Below, piece by piece: positions 1 through 9,687 of a stretch of DNA of 34,012 nt (positions within the stretch are counted from its first letter, which is position 1; every line of letters starts with the position of its first letter). The translations under genes and the position numbers were made by a program. The stretch is taken from NCBI GenBank assembly GCA_019694555.1, contig JAIBBS010000084.1:1-34012 (forward strand), written 5' to 3'. Below the pieces are notes generated by a model. That model was not told the origin of the DNA. It did not search any database and saw only the letters and a list, made by a program, of their open reading frames with translations. This DNA comes from Nannocystaceae bacterium (lineage in GTDB: Bacteria; Myxococcota_A; Polyangia; Nannocystales; Nannocystaceae).

Positions 1-3000
1 TCGCGCAAGCGTGCCGCGCCTGCGCGAGGGCATCCCGCTCGGCCCGCGTGCCTGCGGCGTTCGCCGCGATCGCGTCGCGCAGCGCGTCGGCGTGGCGCCC
101 GATCGCGGCCGCGGAGACCGGCTCGAAGCGCGGCGCGAGGTGCCCGACGAGCCAGCGCGCGAAGCTCGTCGCCCACGGCCGGGGCGTGCGCGGCACGGCC
201 GGACGATCGAGCGCCGCAGGCTCCCGCTCGCCCAGGCGCTGCGCGAGCGCAGCCGCGGCCGCATCGCGTCGCAGGCCCGGCGGACCCAGCAGCGCGGAGA
301 ACAGCGCGGGCAGGCTCTGCGCCTCGGCGGTCGCGCCGCGGGCGACGCGGCCCAGCCGCCACGCTGCGATCGCAGCCAGCGTGGGGTCGGTCGCGCCCAG
401 CTGCGCCGCGAGTCCATCGAGTTCGTCGTCGCGGGCGAGCACCGCCTCGGCCAGCGCGCACGCGTGGCGCACCTCGGGCGCCCGGCCGTCGCGCGCCGCG
501 GTCGCGATGCGGCGATGGGTCACCGACGCCAACGAGGCGGGAGCCGAGAGCGCCACGTGCACACACGCGAGGCTCGCGAGCACCGGATCGAAGCCCTGCG
601 CCAGCGCTTCGGCGAGCGCCGCGGGCGGCTCGCCCGGCGTGCCCAGCAGGCCCCACGCAGCGACGTGGCGCGCGGCCTGAGAGGACTCGTCGGCCGCGAG
701 GATGCGCACCCACGCATCGGTCGCGTCGGGATCGGAGAGCTCGGCCGCGGCGCGCAGCGTGGTCACGCGCGCACGCTCGTAGGCGTCGCGCACCGTCGGG
801 GTGGCGTCGCGCGGTGCGTTCATCGAGCTCGCCGCGCGCAGCAGCGGCAGCGCGGTGTCGGGCAGACGCAGCCCACCCAGGTGCTCGGCTGCGCGTGCGC
901 GCACGCTGATCGGACCGCGTTCGATCGCCGCCAGCAGCGGCGCGCGCAGGCTGGCCGCGCGCGCCTCGGACTCGCTGCCGCCGAGCCAGCGCGTGCGTGC
1001 GGCCACCGGCACGCGATCGAGCGCGGCGAGCAGGAACTCGCGCGGCTCCTCGGCGTTGGGGTGCTTGCCGGCCCGCCGCGCGGCCGCGGCGAGCACCGCG
1101 ACGGCGTCGCCATCGGCCTCGGCGAGGTCGAGGATCCGACGTCCGACCTCGCGCATGAGATCGGCGGCGCCGCCCTTCTCGAAGGCGGTCATCAGCAGCT
1201 CGCGCGCCTTGGCGGCGTGGGTGCGCGTGATCTCGAGGTCGGCCAGTCGCAGGTAGCCGCGCAGATCGTCGGGCGCGGCCTGGATCGACTCGTCGTAGGC
1301 GGCCGCAGCGGCGTCGAGATCACCGCGGCGCTCGTGCAGCTCGCCCAGCCGCACCAGCGCGTCGACCTGACGCGCGCCGGTGGCCGCGGCGTGGGCCGCC
1401 GCGAGCGCGCGCTCGTCGTCGCCGGCCTCGAACGCCAGCTCGGAGAGCTCGGCCATGAGCTCGTCCTTGCGCGAGGGGTCGAGCTCGAGCAGCGCCTCGA
1501 TCGTGGCGATCGCGTCGCCGGGCTGGCCCGCGCGGCGCTGCGCCGAGGCCAGATCGGACAGTCGCTCGGCGTCGCCGGGCTGCAGCTTCACCAGCTGGCG
1601 GTGCACCGCGACCGCGGCGCTGTAGAGCTCGCGTCGGGTGTGCAGCTCCGCGAGCAGCAGCCCGGCCTCGACCGCGTCCGCCAGCGGCTCGCCGCGCTCG
1701 AACGCGATGCGGGCCTCGGACTCGATCGCGAGCATCCGCTCCATGCGGCCGGGCAGGGCGCTCTCGACCAGCAGCTCGACCACGCGCGTGCGCGCCTCCT
1801 CGCGCAGCAGCCGGTGCTCGGGTCCCTTCGCGCGCGCGCGGACCTCCTGCCACAGCCCCAGCGCCTCGGGCGTGCGCCGCTGCTCCTCGGCGAACACCGC
1901 CCGCAGCCGCAGGTAGGCCGGCTCGTCGGGCGCGAGCTTCATCGCGACCTTGAGCGCCGCGATCGCGTCGGAGACCAGGCCGTGCTCACCCAGCACCTCG
2001 GCATGCCGCGCGTGGCCGCGGTGGGTCGGCCGCACCAGCTTGGGCAGCGTGGCCCACTGCGCCAGCGCCTCGGGCACGTGGCCCATCTGGAACAGCTGCT
2101 CGCCCAGGGCCAGGTGCGCCTCGGCCGAGCGCGGCGCGAGCTTGACCAGCCGCCGCGCCACCGCCAGCGCGAGATCGGGCTCGTCGCAGAGGTTGTAGAA
2201 CTCGAGCAACGACGACAGCGCCTGCGCGCGCTTGCCCACGCGCGCCTCGATCTCGGCCGCGAGCGCGAGACCCTTGTCGCGGTGCGGGCCCTGCATCAAG
2301 CTGCCCGCGAGCGCGAGGCCGCGTTCGACGTCGTTGCGGTGGCGGCCGGCGAAGCGGCGATACTCCGCGATCGCGCCGTCGACGTCGCCGCGCTCGCTCA
2401 GGCCGTCGATCAGCGCGCCCTGGCTGTCCTCGTCGCGGGGATCGAGCGCGAGCGCGCGGCGGCGGGCCTCCTGCGGATCGAGGCCCGCGAGCTCCTGCGC
2501 GGTGGCCAGCGTGCGCCACGCGGCGGCCTCGCCGGGGTGCGCCTCGAGCCAGCTGCGCAGCGCCGCGACCAACGACTCGGCTCGCCCGGCGCGGCGGTGC
2601 GCGTCGACCAGCAGATCCCAGCGCGGCAGGCGAGCCGCCGCCGAGCCACGGCCGGGATCGTCGAGCAGCGACCACACGATCGCGGCCGCGGCCTCGCCAT
2701 CGCCCGCGTCGAGTCGCACGCGCGCGCGCTCGAGTGCGATCTCGTCGCGCTGCGCCGGCTTGGCGATCGCCTCGGCCGCGGCGAAGGCCTCGTCGGCGAG
2801 CACGCCGTCGTTGCCGCGCGCGGCCAGCCGCGCCAGCCGCAGCTGCTGCGCGACGCTGCCGTCGACCGCGACGCGCTGCTTGGCGATCGCGATGGCCTCG
2901 GCGTGCATGCCCGCGCGCTCGGCCAGGCCCAGCGCGCGCTCGAGCAGCGCCGCCTGGGGCTTGCCGCGCGTGCCGGTGGCGCGCTCGCGCAGCGCCGCCA

Positions 3001-3430
3001 CGGCGGCGGTGAGCTCACCGCTGGCCTCAAGCGCGTCGACCCGCAGCGCGAAGACCTGCGACGCCGAGCGCCCGGCCTTGGACTCGATCGCCGCGAGCGT
3101 CGCCGCGGCCTCGCGCGGCTTGCCGCTGGCGAGCTGGAAGCGGGCCGACAGCACCGCGAGCGCGAAGCTGCCGGGCGCGCGCGCGCGCGCCGATTCGATG
3201 CGGCGTCCGAGTGCCTCGCGACCGATCGCACGCTCGAGCGCGCGCCACTGGCCGCGGTCGAAAGGGTTGCGCTGCAGCTTCGCGAAGCGCTGACCCACGA
3301 GCGTGGGATCGGAGGCCTCGTGCGTCAGCGACCAGTCGTCGTCGGCCGGTGCGGCCTGCACCGGCGCCGCGGCGCCCAGGCTGGTCAGCAGCAGGGCGAG
3401 CACACGGGGGACGAGCCGCGACGCGGTCAT
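1..3430 (-). CDS. Exported TPR/HEAT-repeat protein, C-terminus cut by window edge
   Basis: The frame is open without a stop from the ATG at 3430 to the left edge, giving at least 1143 codons. Residues 1-30 form a type I signal peptide (basic start, LALLLTSLGAAA core, likely cleavage after VQA). Residues about 60-750 are Ala/Leu-rich helical pairs of TPR type, e.g. PEALAQWATLPKLV and GDAIATIEALLELDPSR. The last 350 or so look more HEAT-like (SVRARAAEHLGGLRLPD, DATDAWVRILAADESSQ). A good ribosome site, GAGGG, lies 7 bases before the ATG. I infer a periplasmic or outer-membrane-facing scaffold. No enzymatic motif was seen and I do not recognise a named family member. The two-part TPR plus HEAT build is unusual in length. 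Divergent from the fmdB-folD pair. Confidence 0.82.
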   Translation of the reverse strand, partial: MTASRLVPRVLALLLTSLGAAAPVQAAPADDDWSLTHEASDPTLVGQRFAKLQRNPFDRGQWRALERAIGREALGRRIESARARAPGSFALAVLSARFQLASGKPREAAATLAAIESKAGRSASQVFALRVDALEASGELTAAVAALRERATGTRGKPQAALLERALGLAERAGMHAEAIAIAKQRVAVDGSVAQQLRLARLAARGNDGVLADEAFAAAEAIAKPAQRDEIALERARVRLDAGDGEAAAAIVWSLLDDPGRGSAAARLPRWDLLVDAHRRAGRAESLVAALRSWLEAHPGEAAAWRTLATAQELAGLDPQEARRRALALDPRDEDSQGALIDGLSERGDVDGAIAEYRRFAGRHRNDVERGLALAGSLMQGPHRDKGLALAAEIEARVGKRAQALSSLLEFYNLCDEPDLALAVARRLVKLAPRSAEAHLALGEQLFQMGHVPEALAQWATLPKLVRPTHRGHARHAEVLGEHGLVSDAIAALKVAMKLAPDEPAYLRLRAVFAEEQRRTPEALGLWQEVRARAKGPEHRLLREEARTRVVELLVESALPGRMERMLAIESEARIAFERGEPLADAVEAGLLLAELHTRRELYSAAVAVHRQLVKLQPGDAERLSDLASAQRRAGQPGDAIATIEALLELDPSRKDELMAELSELAFEAGDDERALAAAHAAATGARQVDALVRLGELHERRGDLDAAAAAYDESIQAAPDDLRGYLRLADLEITRTHAAKARELLMTAFEKGGAADLMREVGRRILDLAEADGDAVAVLAAAARRAGKHPNAEEPREFLLAALDRVPVAARTRWLGGSESEARAASLRAPLLAAIERGPISVRARAAEHLGGLRLPDTALPLLRAASSMNAPRDATPTVRDAYERARVTTLRAAAELSDPDATDAWVRILAADESSQAARHVAAWGLLGTPGEPPAALAEALAQGFDPVLASLACVHVALSAPASLASVTHRRIATAARDGRAPEVRHACALAEAVLARDDELDGLAAQLGATDPTLAAIAAWRLGRVARGATAEAQSLPALFSALLGPPGLRRDAAAAALAQRLGEREPAALDRPAVPRTPRPWATSFARWLVGHLAPRFEPVSAAAIGRHADALRDAIAANAAGTRAERDALAQARHACA

Positions 3431-3594
3431 TGCAGCACCCTCAACGATAGCAGGCGGGCGGGCACGGACCGCCGCACGCCCGCCGCAGGCGGCGTCGGGT
3501 GGCCCTGCGCTCGGCTTTGCCCAGCGGCCCCGGCCGTGCGAGCGCCTGGTGCGCCCGGCCGCGGACGGCCCTGGGCCCCGTTGCGCCGCGCCGC

Positions 3595-3622
3595 TTGACG
3601 CACCGTGCGATCGGCCTAAAGT
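3595..3622 (+). promoter_or_regulatory. Sigma70-type promoter of fmdB-folD
   Basis: TTGACG (3595-3600), 16-base spacer, TAAAGT (3617-3622). Transcription should begin near 3629, leaving under 10 bases before the ATG at 3638, and no Shine-Dalgarno sequence is visible there. The transcript is probably leaderless or nearly so. The rest of the 207-base gap is GC-rich with no other clear element. Confidence 0.6.
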
Positions 3623-3637
3623 GCCGGGCAGCTCGCC

Positions 3638-3931
3638 ATGCCGCTCTATGCCTACCGCTGCTCCGCCTGTGGCGCGGAGGAGGAACACATCGAACGCTTC
3701 TCGGATCCGCCCAAGGCCACCTGCGATGCCTGCGGAGGTCCGCTGGCGCGGCTGCTGACGCCGACTGCGTTCCACCTCAAAGGCGGCGGTTGGTACAAGG
3801 ACGGCTACGCCAGCAGCAAGCCCGGCGGGGGCGATGGCGGCAGCTCGAGCAGCGCGTCGTCGACGGCCACGAGCACCGCGTCGGGCGGCAGCGACGGCGG
3901 CGGCAAGTCGAGCAAGGCAGCCGCCGAGTGA
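3638..3931 (+). CDS. FmdB-family zinc-ribbon protein
   Basis: A 97-residue protein with the FmdB/putative regulatory zinc-ribbon fold at the N-terminus: MPLYAYRCSACG, then CDACGG, giving two CxxC pairs (C8/C11 and C30/C33) expected to hold one zinc. Residues 50-60 (FHLKGGGWYKDGY) are the usual family ending. The last 35 residues are a low-complexity Gly/Ser/Ala/Thr tail, also common in this family. Function is not established; the family name comes from an old link to formamidase regulation and the zinc site is the only firm prediction. The stop codon overlaps the folD start (GTGA), so the two are translationally coupled. Confidence 0.85.
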   Translation: MPLYAYRCSACGAEEEHIERFSDPPKATCDACGGPLARLLTPTAFHLKGGGWYKDGYASSKPGGGDGGSSSSASSTATSTASGGSDGGGKSSKAAAE

Positions 3932-4788
3932 GCGCGACCATCCTCGACGGCAAGGCCGTCGCCGCGCAGCTGCTGCGCGACGTCGGGACCCGCGTGCAGG
4001 CGGCCAAGGCCCGTGGCGTCGAGGCGACGCTCGCGGTGATCCTCGTCGGTGACGACCCGGCCTCGGCCGTGTACGTGCGCAACAAGGAGCGGCGCGCCGC
4101 CGAGGTCGGCATCGCCACGCGCGACCACCGGCTGCCGGCCTCGACCACCGCGGCGAGCTTGCACGCGCTGGTGCGCGAGCTCGACGACGATCGCGGCGTC
4201 GACGGCATCTTGGTGCAGCTGCCGTTGCCGGCCGGGATCCCCAGCGAGCCCGTGCTGCTCGCGGTCGATCCGGCCAAGGACGTCGACGGCTTCCACCCAG
4301 ACAACCTCGGGCGCCTGATGATCGGCAAGCCGCGCTTCGTCGCGTGCACGCCCGCGGGCTGCATGCGGCTGTTGGCCCACGCGGGCGCGACGCTCGCGGG
4401 CGCGCGTGCGCTGGTGATCGGGCGCTCGACCATCGTCGGTCGACCGATGGCGCAGCTGCTGCTGCAGGCCGACGCCACGGTCGTGCAGGCCCACTCGCGC
4501 ACCCGCGACCTGCGGGCCGAGGTCGAGCGCGCCGACATCGTCGTCGCCGCGGTCGGGCGCGCGGAGCTGGTGCGCGGCGAGTGGATCAAGCCCGGCGCGA
4601 TCGTGATCGACGTCGGCACCAACCGCACCGCCGAGGGGCGCCTGGTCGGTGACGTCGACTTCGCCGGCGCGCTGTCGCGGGCGGCCGCGATCACGCCGGT
4701 GCCCGGCGGCGTCGGTCCCATGACCATCGCGTGCCTGCTCGACAACGTCGCGCTCGCGGCCGAGCGGCGCGCCGGTCTGGTCGCTTGA
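3928..4788 (+). CDS. folD: FolD, methylenetetrahydrofolate dehydrogenase/cyclohydrolase
   Basis: Bifunctional cytosolic enzyme that converts 5,10-methylene-THF to 10-formyl-THF with NADP. At 286 residues it has the usual family length. Visible signatures: YxxxK catalytic motif at Y49/K53 (YVRNK), VQLPLP, KDVDGFHPDN, the dinucleotide loop GRSTIVGRP and the closing PGGVGPMT. The GTG start at 3928 is chosen because it begins the conserved ATILDGK segment and overlaps the fmdB stop as GTGA; longer upstream extension would run through fmdB in another frame. Its product, formyl-THF, is the one-carbon donor used by PurH, encoded later in the window. Convergent with the pilZ gene, whose stop is 22 bases away. 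Confidence 0.96.
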   Translation: MSATILDGKAVAAQLLRDVGTRVQAAKARGVEATLAVILVGDDPASAVYVRNKERRAAEVGIATRDHRLPASTTAASLHALVRELDDDRGVDGILVQLPLPAGIPSEPVLLAVDPAKDVDGFHPDNLGRLMIGKPRFVACTPAGCMRLLAHAGATLAGARALVIGRSTIVGRPMAQLLLQADATVVQAHSRTRDLRAEVERADIVVAAVGRAELVRGEWIKPGAIVIDVGTNRTAEGRLVGDVDFAGALSRAAAITPVPGGVGPMTIACLLDNVALAAERRAGLVA

Positions 4789-4802
4789 CGCGGGCCCGCG
4801 TC
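4787..4802. terminator. Palindrome between convergent genes, possible two-way terminator
   Basis: GACGCGGGCCCGCGTC is a perfect 16-base palindrome that begins in the folD stop codon and sits in the 22-base gap to the end of the pilZ gene. As RNA it can form a 6-bp GC stem with a GGCC loop on either strand. There is no U tract, so intrinsic termination is uncertain; palindromes also arise by chance in GC-rich DNA. Confidence 0.3.
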
Positions 4803-4810
4803 GCGGGCGC

Positions 4811-5545
4811 TCAGCCGCCGATGTGGAAGCGCTGCGCGTCGACCTGCGCGACGCTCTCGAGCACCGCGTCGCGGGCCTCGACCGGATCGATCGGCAGGCC
4901 GACCACGCGCGCGACCCCGATCACGCGCGCGCGCACGTCGTTGCGTGCGTCGCACAGCGCCATGCGTGGCGTCGGCCGCGGGCCGCTGGCGAGCGCGCGC
5001 AACAACCCCAGGCAGCCGTCGACGTCGTTGCCGACGTCGACGATGACGAGGTCGGCGCCGCGCAGCGTCGCGAGCTCGCGCACGGCCTCGGCGAGCGTGT
5101 AGTCGCGGGTCTCGCACGACACCAGCGTGCGCACGAGCGACTGCACGTGGTCGAGCGTCGGCGCATGCTCGCCGACCACCGCGATCGACAGCGGCGTGTA
5201 CTGGGCCACGAGGTCGTCGATGCGATCGCCGAGCACGTCGTCGATCTCGTCGAACGCCAGGCCCATGCCCGCGGGCCCCTCGAGCGCATCGAACTGCCGC
5301 ACCCAGCGGACCTCGGCCTGCGCCTCGAGCAGCTCGTCGGTGCCGGGCACCTGCAGCGTCACCGTCAGGCGCGCGCCCGGCGACAGCGGCTCGCTGGTCG
5401 GCACGAACAGGCCGCCGCGTGAGAGGTTGGTGCAGTAGCTGACGAGCAGGTGGCTGGCGGATCGGTACTGCAGCTGCAGCACCACGCTGGCCCGCGGTGC
5501 GCGGCGGCGGCGTTCGGGGTCATCGTCCTGTTCCTCGCCGCCCAT
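4811..5545 (-). CDS. PilZ-domain protein with degenerate receiver domain
   Basis: 244 residues in two parts. Residues 10-115 are a PilZ domain of the myxobacterial type, with the arginine start RRRRAPR and N40-LSRGG in place of the usual DxSxxG, the two elements that bind cyclic di-GMP. Residues 119-235 resemble a response-regulator receiver: strand LSIAVVG, then ADLVIVD with the phosphoacceptor-like D170, then DVDG and LPIDPVE. The acidic pocket is reduced to one residue (VGE) and the conserved lysine near the end is replaced (GLPID), so normal phosphorylation is doubtful. It starts 15 bases after the parB stop on the same strand and is very likely cotranscribed with parAB. Whether the PilZ part still binds c-di-GMP is uncertain because of the Asp-to-Asn change. 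Confidence 0.85.
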   Translation of the reverse strand: MGGEEQDDDPERRRRAPRASVVLQLQYRSASHLLVSYCTNLSRGGLFVPTSEPLSPGARLTVTLQVPGTDELLEAQAEVRWVRQFDALEGPAGMGLAFDEIDDVLGDRIDDLVAQYTPLSIAVVGEHAPTLDHVQSLVRTLVSCETRDYTLAEAVRELATLRGADLVIVDVGNDVDGCLGLLRALASGPRPTPRMALCDARNDVRARVIGVARVVGLPIDPVEARDAVLESVAQVDAQRFHIGG

Positions 5546-5560
5546 CCGTACCCTCGTGCA

Positions 5561-6510
<950 letters not shown>

Positions 6511-6514
<4 letters not shown>

Positions 6515-7338
6515 GCGCGCTGCTCCATCCGCGCCAGCACCTCGCGCGCGAGCTCGAGGTAGGCCTGCGCGCCGCGGCTCTCGATGTCGTACAGCAGCGC
6601 GGGCTTGCCGTGGCTGGGGCTCTCCGACAAGCGCACGTTGATCGGGATCATGGTCTCGTACACCAGCCCGCTGAAGTGGTCCCGGACCTCGCGCACGACC
6701 TGCTGCGAGAGGTTCGTGCGCGGGTCGTACATGCAGAACAAGATGCCTTCGATCGCGAGCTCGGGATTGTAGGCCGCGCGGACCTGCGCGATGGTGCCCT
6801 GCAGCGCGCCGAGTCCCTCGAGCGAGAAGTACTTCGCTTGCATCGGCACCAGCACGCTGTCGGCCGCCACCAGCGCGCCGACGGTGAGCAGGCCCAGGCT
6901 CGGCGGGCAGTCGATGAGCACCAGCTCGTAGCGATCCGCGAGCGCACCGCTGCGCAGCGGCGCGAGGGCCTGCGCCAGCATCGTCTGCGGCGACTCGCAC
7001 TGCGCCAGCTCGATCTCGGCGCCGGCGAGATCCGACGATGCCGGCACCACGTCGAGCGCGGCGAGCTCGGTGGTGCGGATGACGTCGGCCAGCGACGCGC
7101 TGCCGACCAGCAGCTCGTAGGTGCCGCGCTCGACGGTGCCGCGTGGAAAGCCCACCGACGAGCTCGCGTTCGCCTGCGGATCCATGTCGATGAGCAGCAC
7201 GCGATGCTCGGCGGCGGCGACCGACGCGGCGAGGTTCACCGCGGTCGTGGTCTTGCCCTCGCCGCCTTTTTGATTGCTCACCGCGACCACGCGCGGACCA
7301 GGTCGCGGGCTGCGTTGGGGCTTCGCCACGGCGGCCAT
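6511..7338 (-). CDS. parA: ParA (Soj-like) partition ATPase
   Basis: 275-residue MinD/ParA-family ATPase that dimerises on nucleoid DNA with ATP and is released by ParB. Seen: deviant Walker A KGGEGKTTT with the signature lysine, Walker A' LLIDMDPQAN, Walker B LVLIDCPPSLG, and the conserved NVRLSESPSHGKP and YDIESRGAQAY region. Walker A usually reads KGGVGKTT; here the variable residue is Glu. Start ATG 7338 has GAAGGGTGG upstream at suitable distance. First gene of parA-parB-pilZ. The mnmG/rsmG genes often found next to chromosomal parAB are not here, so this need not be right at the replication origin. Confidence 0.95.
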
Positions 7339-7402
7339 CGTTTACCACCCTTCGGCGTGCGCACGGGGCCGCCGGACCCGGCGCGCGGATGCGCCGACGG
7401 GG

Positions 7403-7445
7403 TTGAGTCGGATTCTTGCGTACATGTAGGACATGCTCGTACGTT
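7403..7445. promoter_or_regulatory. Divergent control region with CATGT/ACATG dyad
   Basis: In the 240-base gap between parA and the 55-residue gene. On the plus strand TTGCGT (7416-7421), 18-base spacer and TACGTT (7440-7445) form a plausible promoter for the small gene; TTGAGT (7403-7408) with TAGGAC (7427-7432) is an alternative. A short inverted repeat CATGTAGGACATG (7423-7435) lies inside the spacer, where a bound repressor would block it. The parA promoter on the other strand could not be placed. Confidence 0.45.
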
Positions 7446-7578
7446 ACGACTCGGCGCTACCGCGACGGTGCCGAAAAGCCAAGTCGTTTCAGACGCTTCG
7501 ACCGAGCTTCGCCTCGGCGGGCCGACCCCGACCCGGCCTCCCCGTCGCCGCCCCACCGCCCCCAAGGAGAGCACGAGC

Positions 7579-7746
7579 GTGAGCTACTTCCGCACCAGCT
7601 ACACCAGCTTCGAAGAGTTTCGCCGCGAGGCCCTGGTCAGCGACGACGAGTCGCTCGGCAAGGAGGAGCTCGAGCTGCTCATGGACCTCGAGGACGAGGA
7701 CCTGTTCGACAGCCCCAAGCGTCGCCGCCGTCGCGGCTACGAGTGA
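7579..7746 (+). CDS. Small acidic protein, unknown function
   Basis: 55 residues from GTG 7579, preceded by a clean AAGGAG ribosome site (7564-7569, nine bases away), which is the best in the neighbourhood and supports translation. The protein begins SYFRTSYTSFEEFRRE, has a strongly acidic middle (KEELELLMDLEDEDLFDSP) and ends in a basic tail KRRRRRGYE. No cysteines, no membrane segment. It overlaps the end of the minus-strand sigma54 activator gene by 10 bases (tail to tail). I do not recognise a family. Position opposite parA suggests, only as a guess, a link to segregation or cell cycle; an acidic body with Arg tail could be a DNA-mimic or adaptor. Confidence 0.72.
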   Translation: MSYFRTSYTSFEEFRREALVSDDESLGKEELELLMDLEDEDLFDSPKRRRRRGYE

Positions 7747-9605
7747 CCGCCGGCGATGTCGTAGTCCTTGAGCTTGCGATACAGCGTGGTGCGATCGATG
7801 CCCAGCAGCGCGGCGGCGCGGGCCTTGTTGCCGCCGGTGGCGTCGAGTGCCGCTGCGATCGCGTCGCGCTCGAGCTGCTCGAGCGTGCGGATCGTGCCCG
7901 GCTGCGGCGGCGTCACGGCCGGGCTCGGCGGTGCGGTGTGCAGCAGCTCCGGTGGCAGATCGTCGAGCACGATGCTGCTGCCGTCGCCCAGCACCAGCGC
8001 GCGCTCGACCACGTTGCGCAGCTCGCGGACGTTGCCGGGCCAGCGATAGCGCGACAGCACCGCGAGGGCCTCGGGGGCGATGCGCTCGACCCGACGGCCG
8101 ATCTCCTCGCCGAAGGTGCCGGCGAAGTGCCGCACCAGCGCCTCGATGTCCTCGGGGCGCTCGCGCAGCGGCGGTAGCTCGGTCTGGATCACGCTCAGGC
8201 GGTACAGCAGGTCCTCGCGGAAGCGGCCGTCGGCGACCATCGCCCGCAGATCGCGGTGGGTCGCCGCGACCAGCCGCACGCTCACGCTGATCTCGCGCGT
8301 ACCACCGACGCGCGTGAAGCTGCGGGTCTCGAGCACGCGCAGCATCCGGGCCTGGGTCGGCAGGCTCATCTCGCCGATCTCGTCGAGGAAGAGCGTGCCG
8401 CCGTCGGCGCGGGAGAACACGCCGTCGTGCTGTGCGACCGCACCGGTGAACGCGCCGCGCTCGTGGCCGAACAGCTCGCTCTCGAGCAGCTGCTCGGGGA
8501 TCGCCGCGCAGTTGATCGCGACGAACGGGCCGCTGGCCACGGTCGACAGTCCGTGCAGGATCGCGGCCGCGAGCTCCTTGCCGGTGCCGCTCTCGCCGCG
8601 GATGAGCACGGTCGCGGGCGAGGCCGCGACGCGCTCGATGAACACCTGCAGCCGCTGCATCGCCGCCGAGGTCCCGATCATCTGCGGCGGGGGCCGCCCG
8701 GCGCTGCGCTGGGCCGAGGCCGCGGCCTTGAGCTGTGAGCGCTCGCTGGCACTTTCGCCGAGCGCCGAGACCAGGTGCGCGGCGCAGACGAGCAGCAGCA
8801 GCGCCTCTTCGTCGTAGGGGTACAGCGCGGCCTCCTTCGCGCCCCACTCGACGTAGAACACCAGGTTGTTGGCCGGGGCCGCCATCGCGCCCATGATCCC
8901 GCGCACCACCACCGAGCGACGGTCGGCGAGATCGGGCTCGGCGTGGACGTCGCCCACGAGGAACGCGCGTCGCTCGTGCCGCACGCGGTCCAGCAGCGCG
9001 CGCGACATGGCGAGATCTCCGATCGCGCCGTCCGATGCGCTGGACAGGATGTCGCTGCCATCGGGCGACAGCAGCAGCGCGCGGCTGGCCGGCAGCGCGT
9101 GCACGGCCCACGTGGTCGCCTCGCGCAGCACCGCCTGCAGCGAGCTGCAGCGCGCCAGCCGATCGCCCAGGGCCGCCAGCGCAGCCAGCCGCGAGGGCGC
9201 GGCGGGGTGCGCGGGCAGGCGCGCGTCGAGCTCGACGGTGCTGCGACCCGCGACCGCCGGGGCCGCGCGTTCGGGCGCCGCCGCGCTCGCTTCGACCACC
9301 TGCAACGTGGTGCTGCCCAGTGTCAGCGTGCTGCCCGGCACGAGCCCGTGCCCGCGCACCAGCGTCACGCGCTGGCCCTCGACCAGCGTCCACACCGGGT
9401 TGACCCCGGCGACCTCCTCGACCACGGCCATCGCGTGGCCGTGTCCGTCGTGGCCCAGCCGGATGGTGAGGTGGTGCCGCGAGACCGCGGTATCGGCCAG
9501 TCGCAGCAGCTCGCCCTGGCCGCGGCCGATCGTGATCGGTTGCTCGCTCAGCGCGATGCGGCGGCCCAGGTCGGGCCCGGCGACGACGACCAAGTCGAGC
9601 GGCAC
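7737..9605 (-). CDS. FHA-GAF-AAA+ sigma54-dependent transcription activator
   Basis: 622-residue enhancer-binding protein. Residues 3-105 are an FHA domain (ITIGRGQG, then VSRHHLTIRL), which reads phosphothreonine, so input is likely from a Ser/Thr kinase rather than a histidine kinase. Residues 140-285 are GAF-like. Residues 308-540 are the AAA+ core: Walker A GESGTGKE (337-344), sigma54-contact loop GAFTGA (384-389), Walker B GTLFLDE, RFREDLLYRL and WPGNVRELRN. Residues 585-615 are a Fis-type helix-turn-helix (NKARAAALLGIDRTTLYRKL). There is no receiver domain. The GTG at 9605 is chosen as start since FHA homology begins right there; the frame stays open upstream to 9785 into the lon gene, which is not plausible. 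Divergent from lon. Confidence 0.92.
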   Translation of the reverse strand: MPLDLVVVAGPDLGRRIALSEQPITIGRGQGELLRLADTAVSRHHLTIRLGHDGHGHAMAVVEEVAGVNPVWTLVEGQRVTLVRGHGLVPGSTLTLGSTTLQVVEASAAAPERAAPAVAGRSTVELDARLPAHPAAPSRLAALAALGDRLARCSSLQAVLREATTWAVHALPASRALLLSPDGSDILSSASDGAIGDLAMSRALLDRVRHERRAFLVGDVHAEPDLADRRSVVVRGIMGAMAAPANNLVFYVEWGAKEAALYPYDEEALLLLVCAAHLVSALGESASERSQLKAAASAQRSAGRPPPQMIGTSAAMQRLQVFIERVAASPATVLIRGESGTGKELAAAILHGLSTVASGPFVAINCAAIPEQLLESELFGHERGAFTGAVAQHDGVFSRADGGTLFLDEIGEMSLPTQARMLRVLETRSFTRVGGTREISVSVRLVAATHRDLRAMVADGRFREDLLYRLSVIQTELPPLRERPEDIEALVRHFAGTFGEEIGRRVERIAPEALAVLSRYRWPGNVRELRNVVERALVLGDGSSIVLDDLPPELLHTAPPSPAVTPPQPGTIRTLEQLERDAIAAALDATGGNKARAAALLGIDRTTLYRKLKDYDIAGGHS

Positions 9606-9687
9606 GAGCTGCAGCGTAGCATCTCGGCGGCCGTGGGCCCCGCGCGCAGGATCGGCGCGCCGTGGCGCGCTCGCTGTGCGCCGCCAC

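Noticed and set aside
11..3598. 1195-codon open frame on the plus strand
   Set aside because: It lies opposite the TPR/HEAT gene, is Arg/Gly/Ala-rich with no domain pattern or signal peptide, and is a GC-composition shadow.
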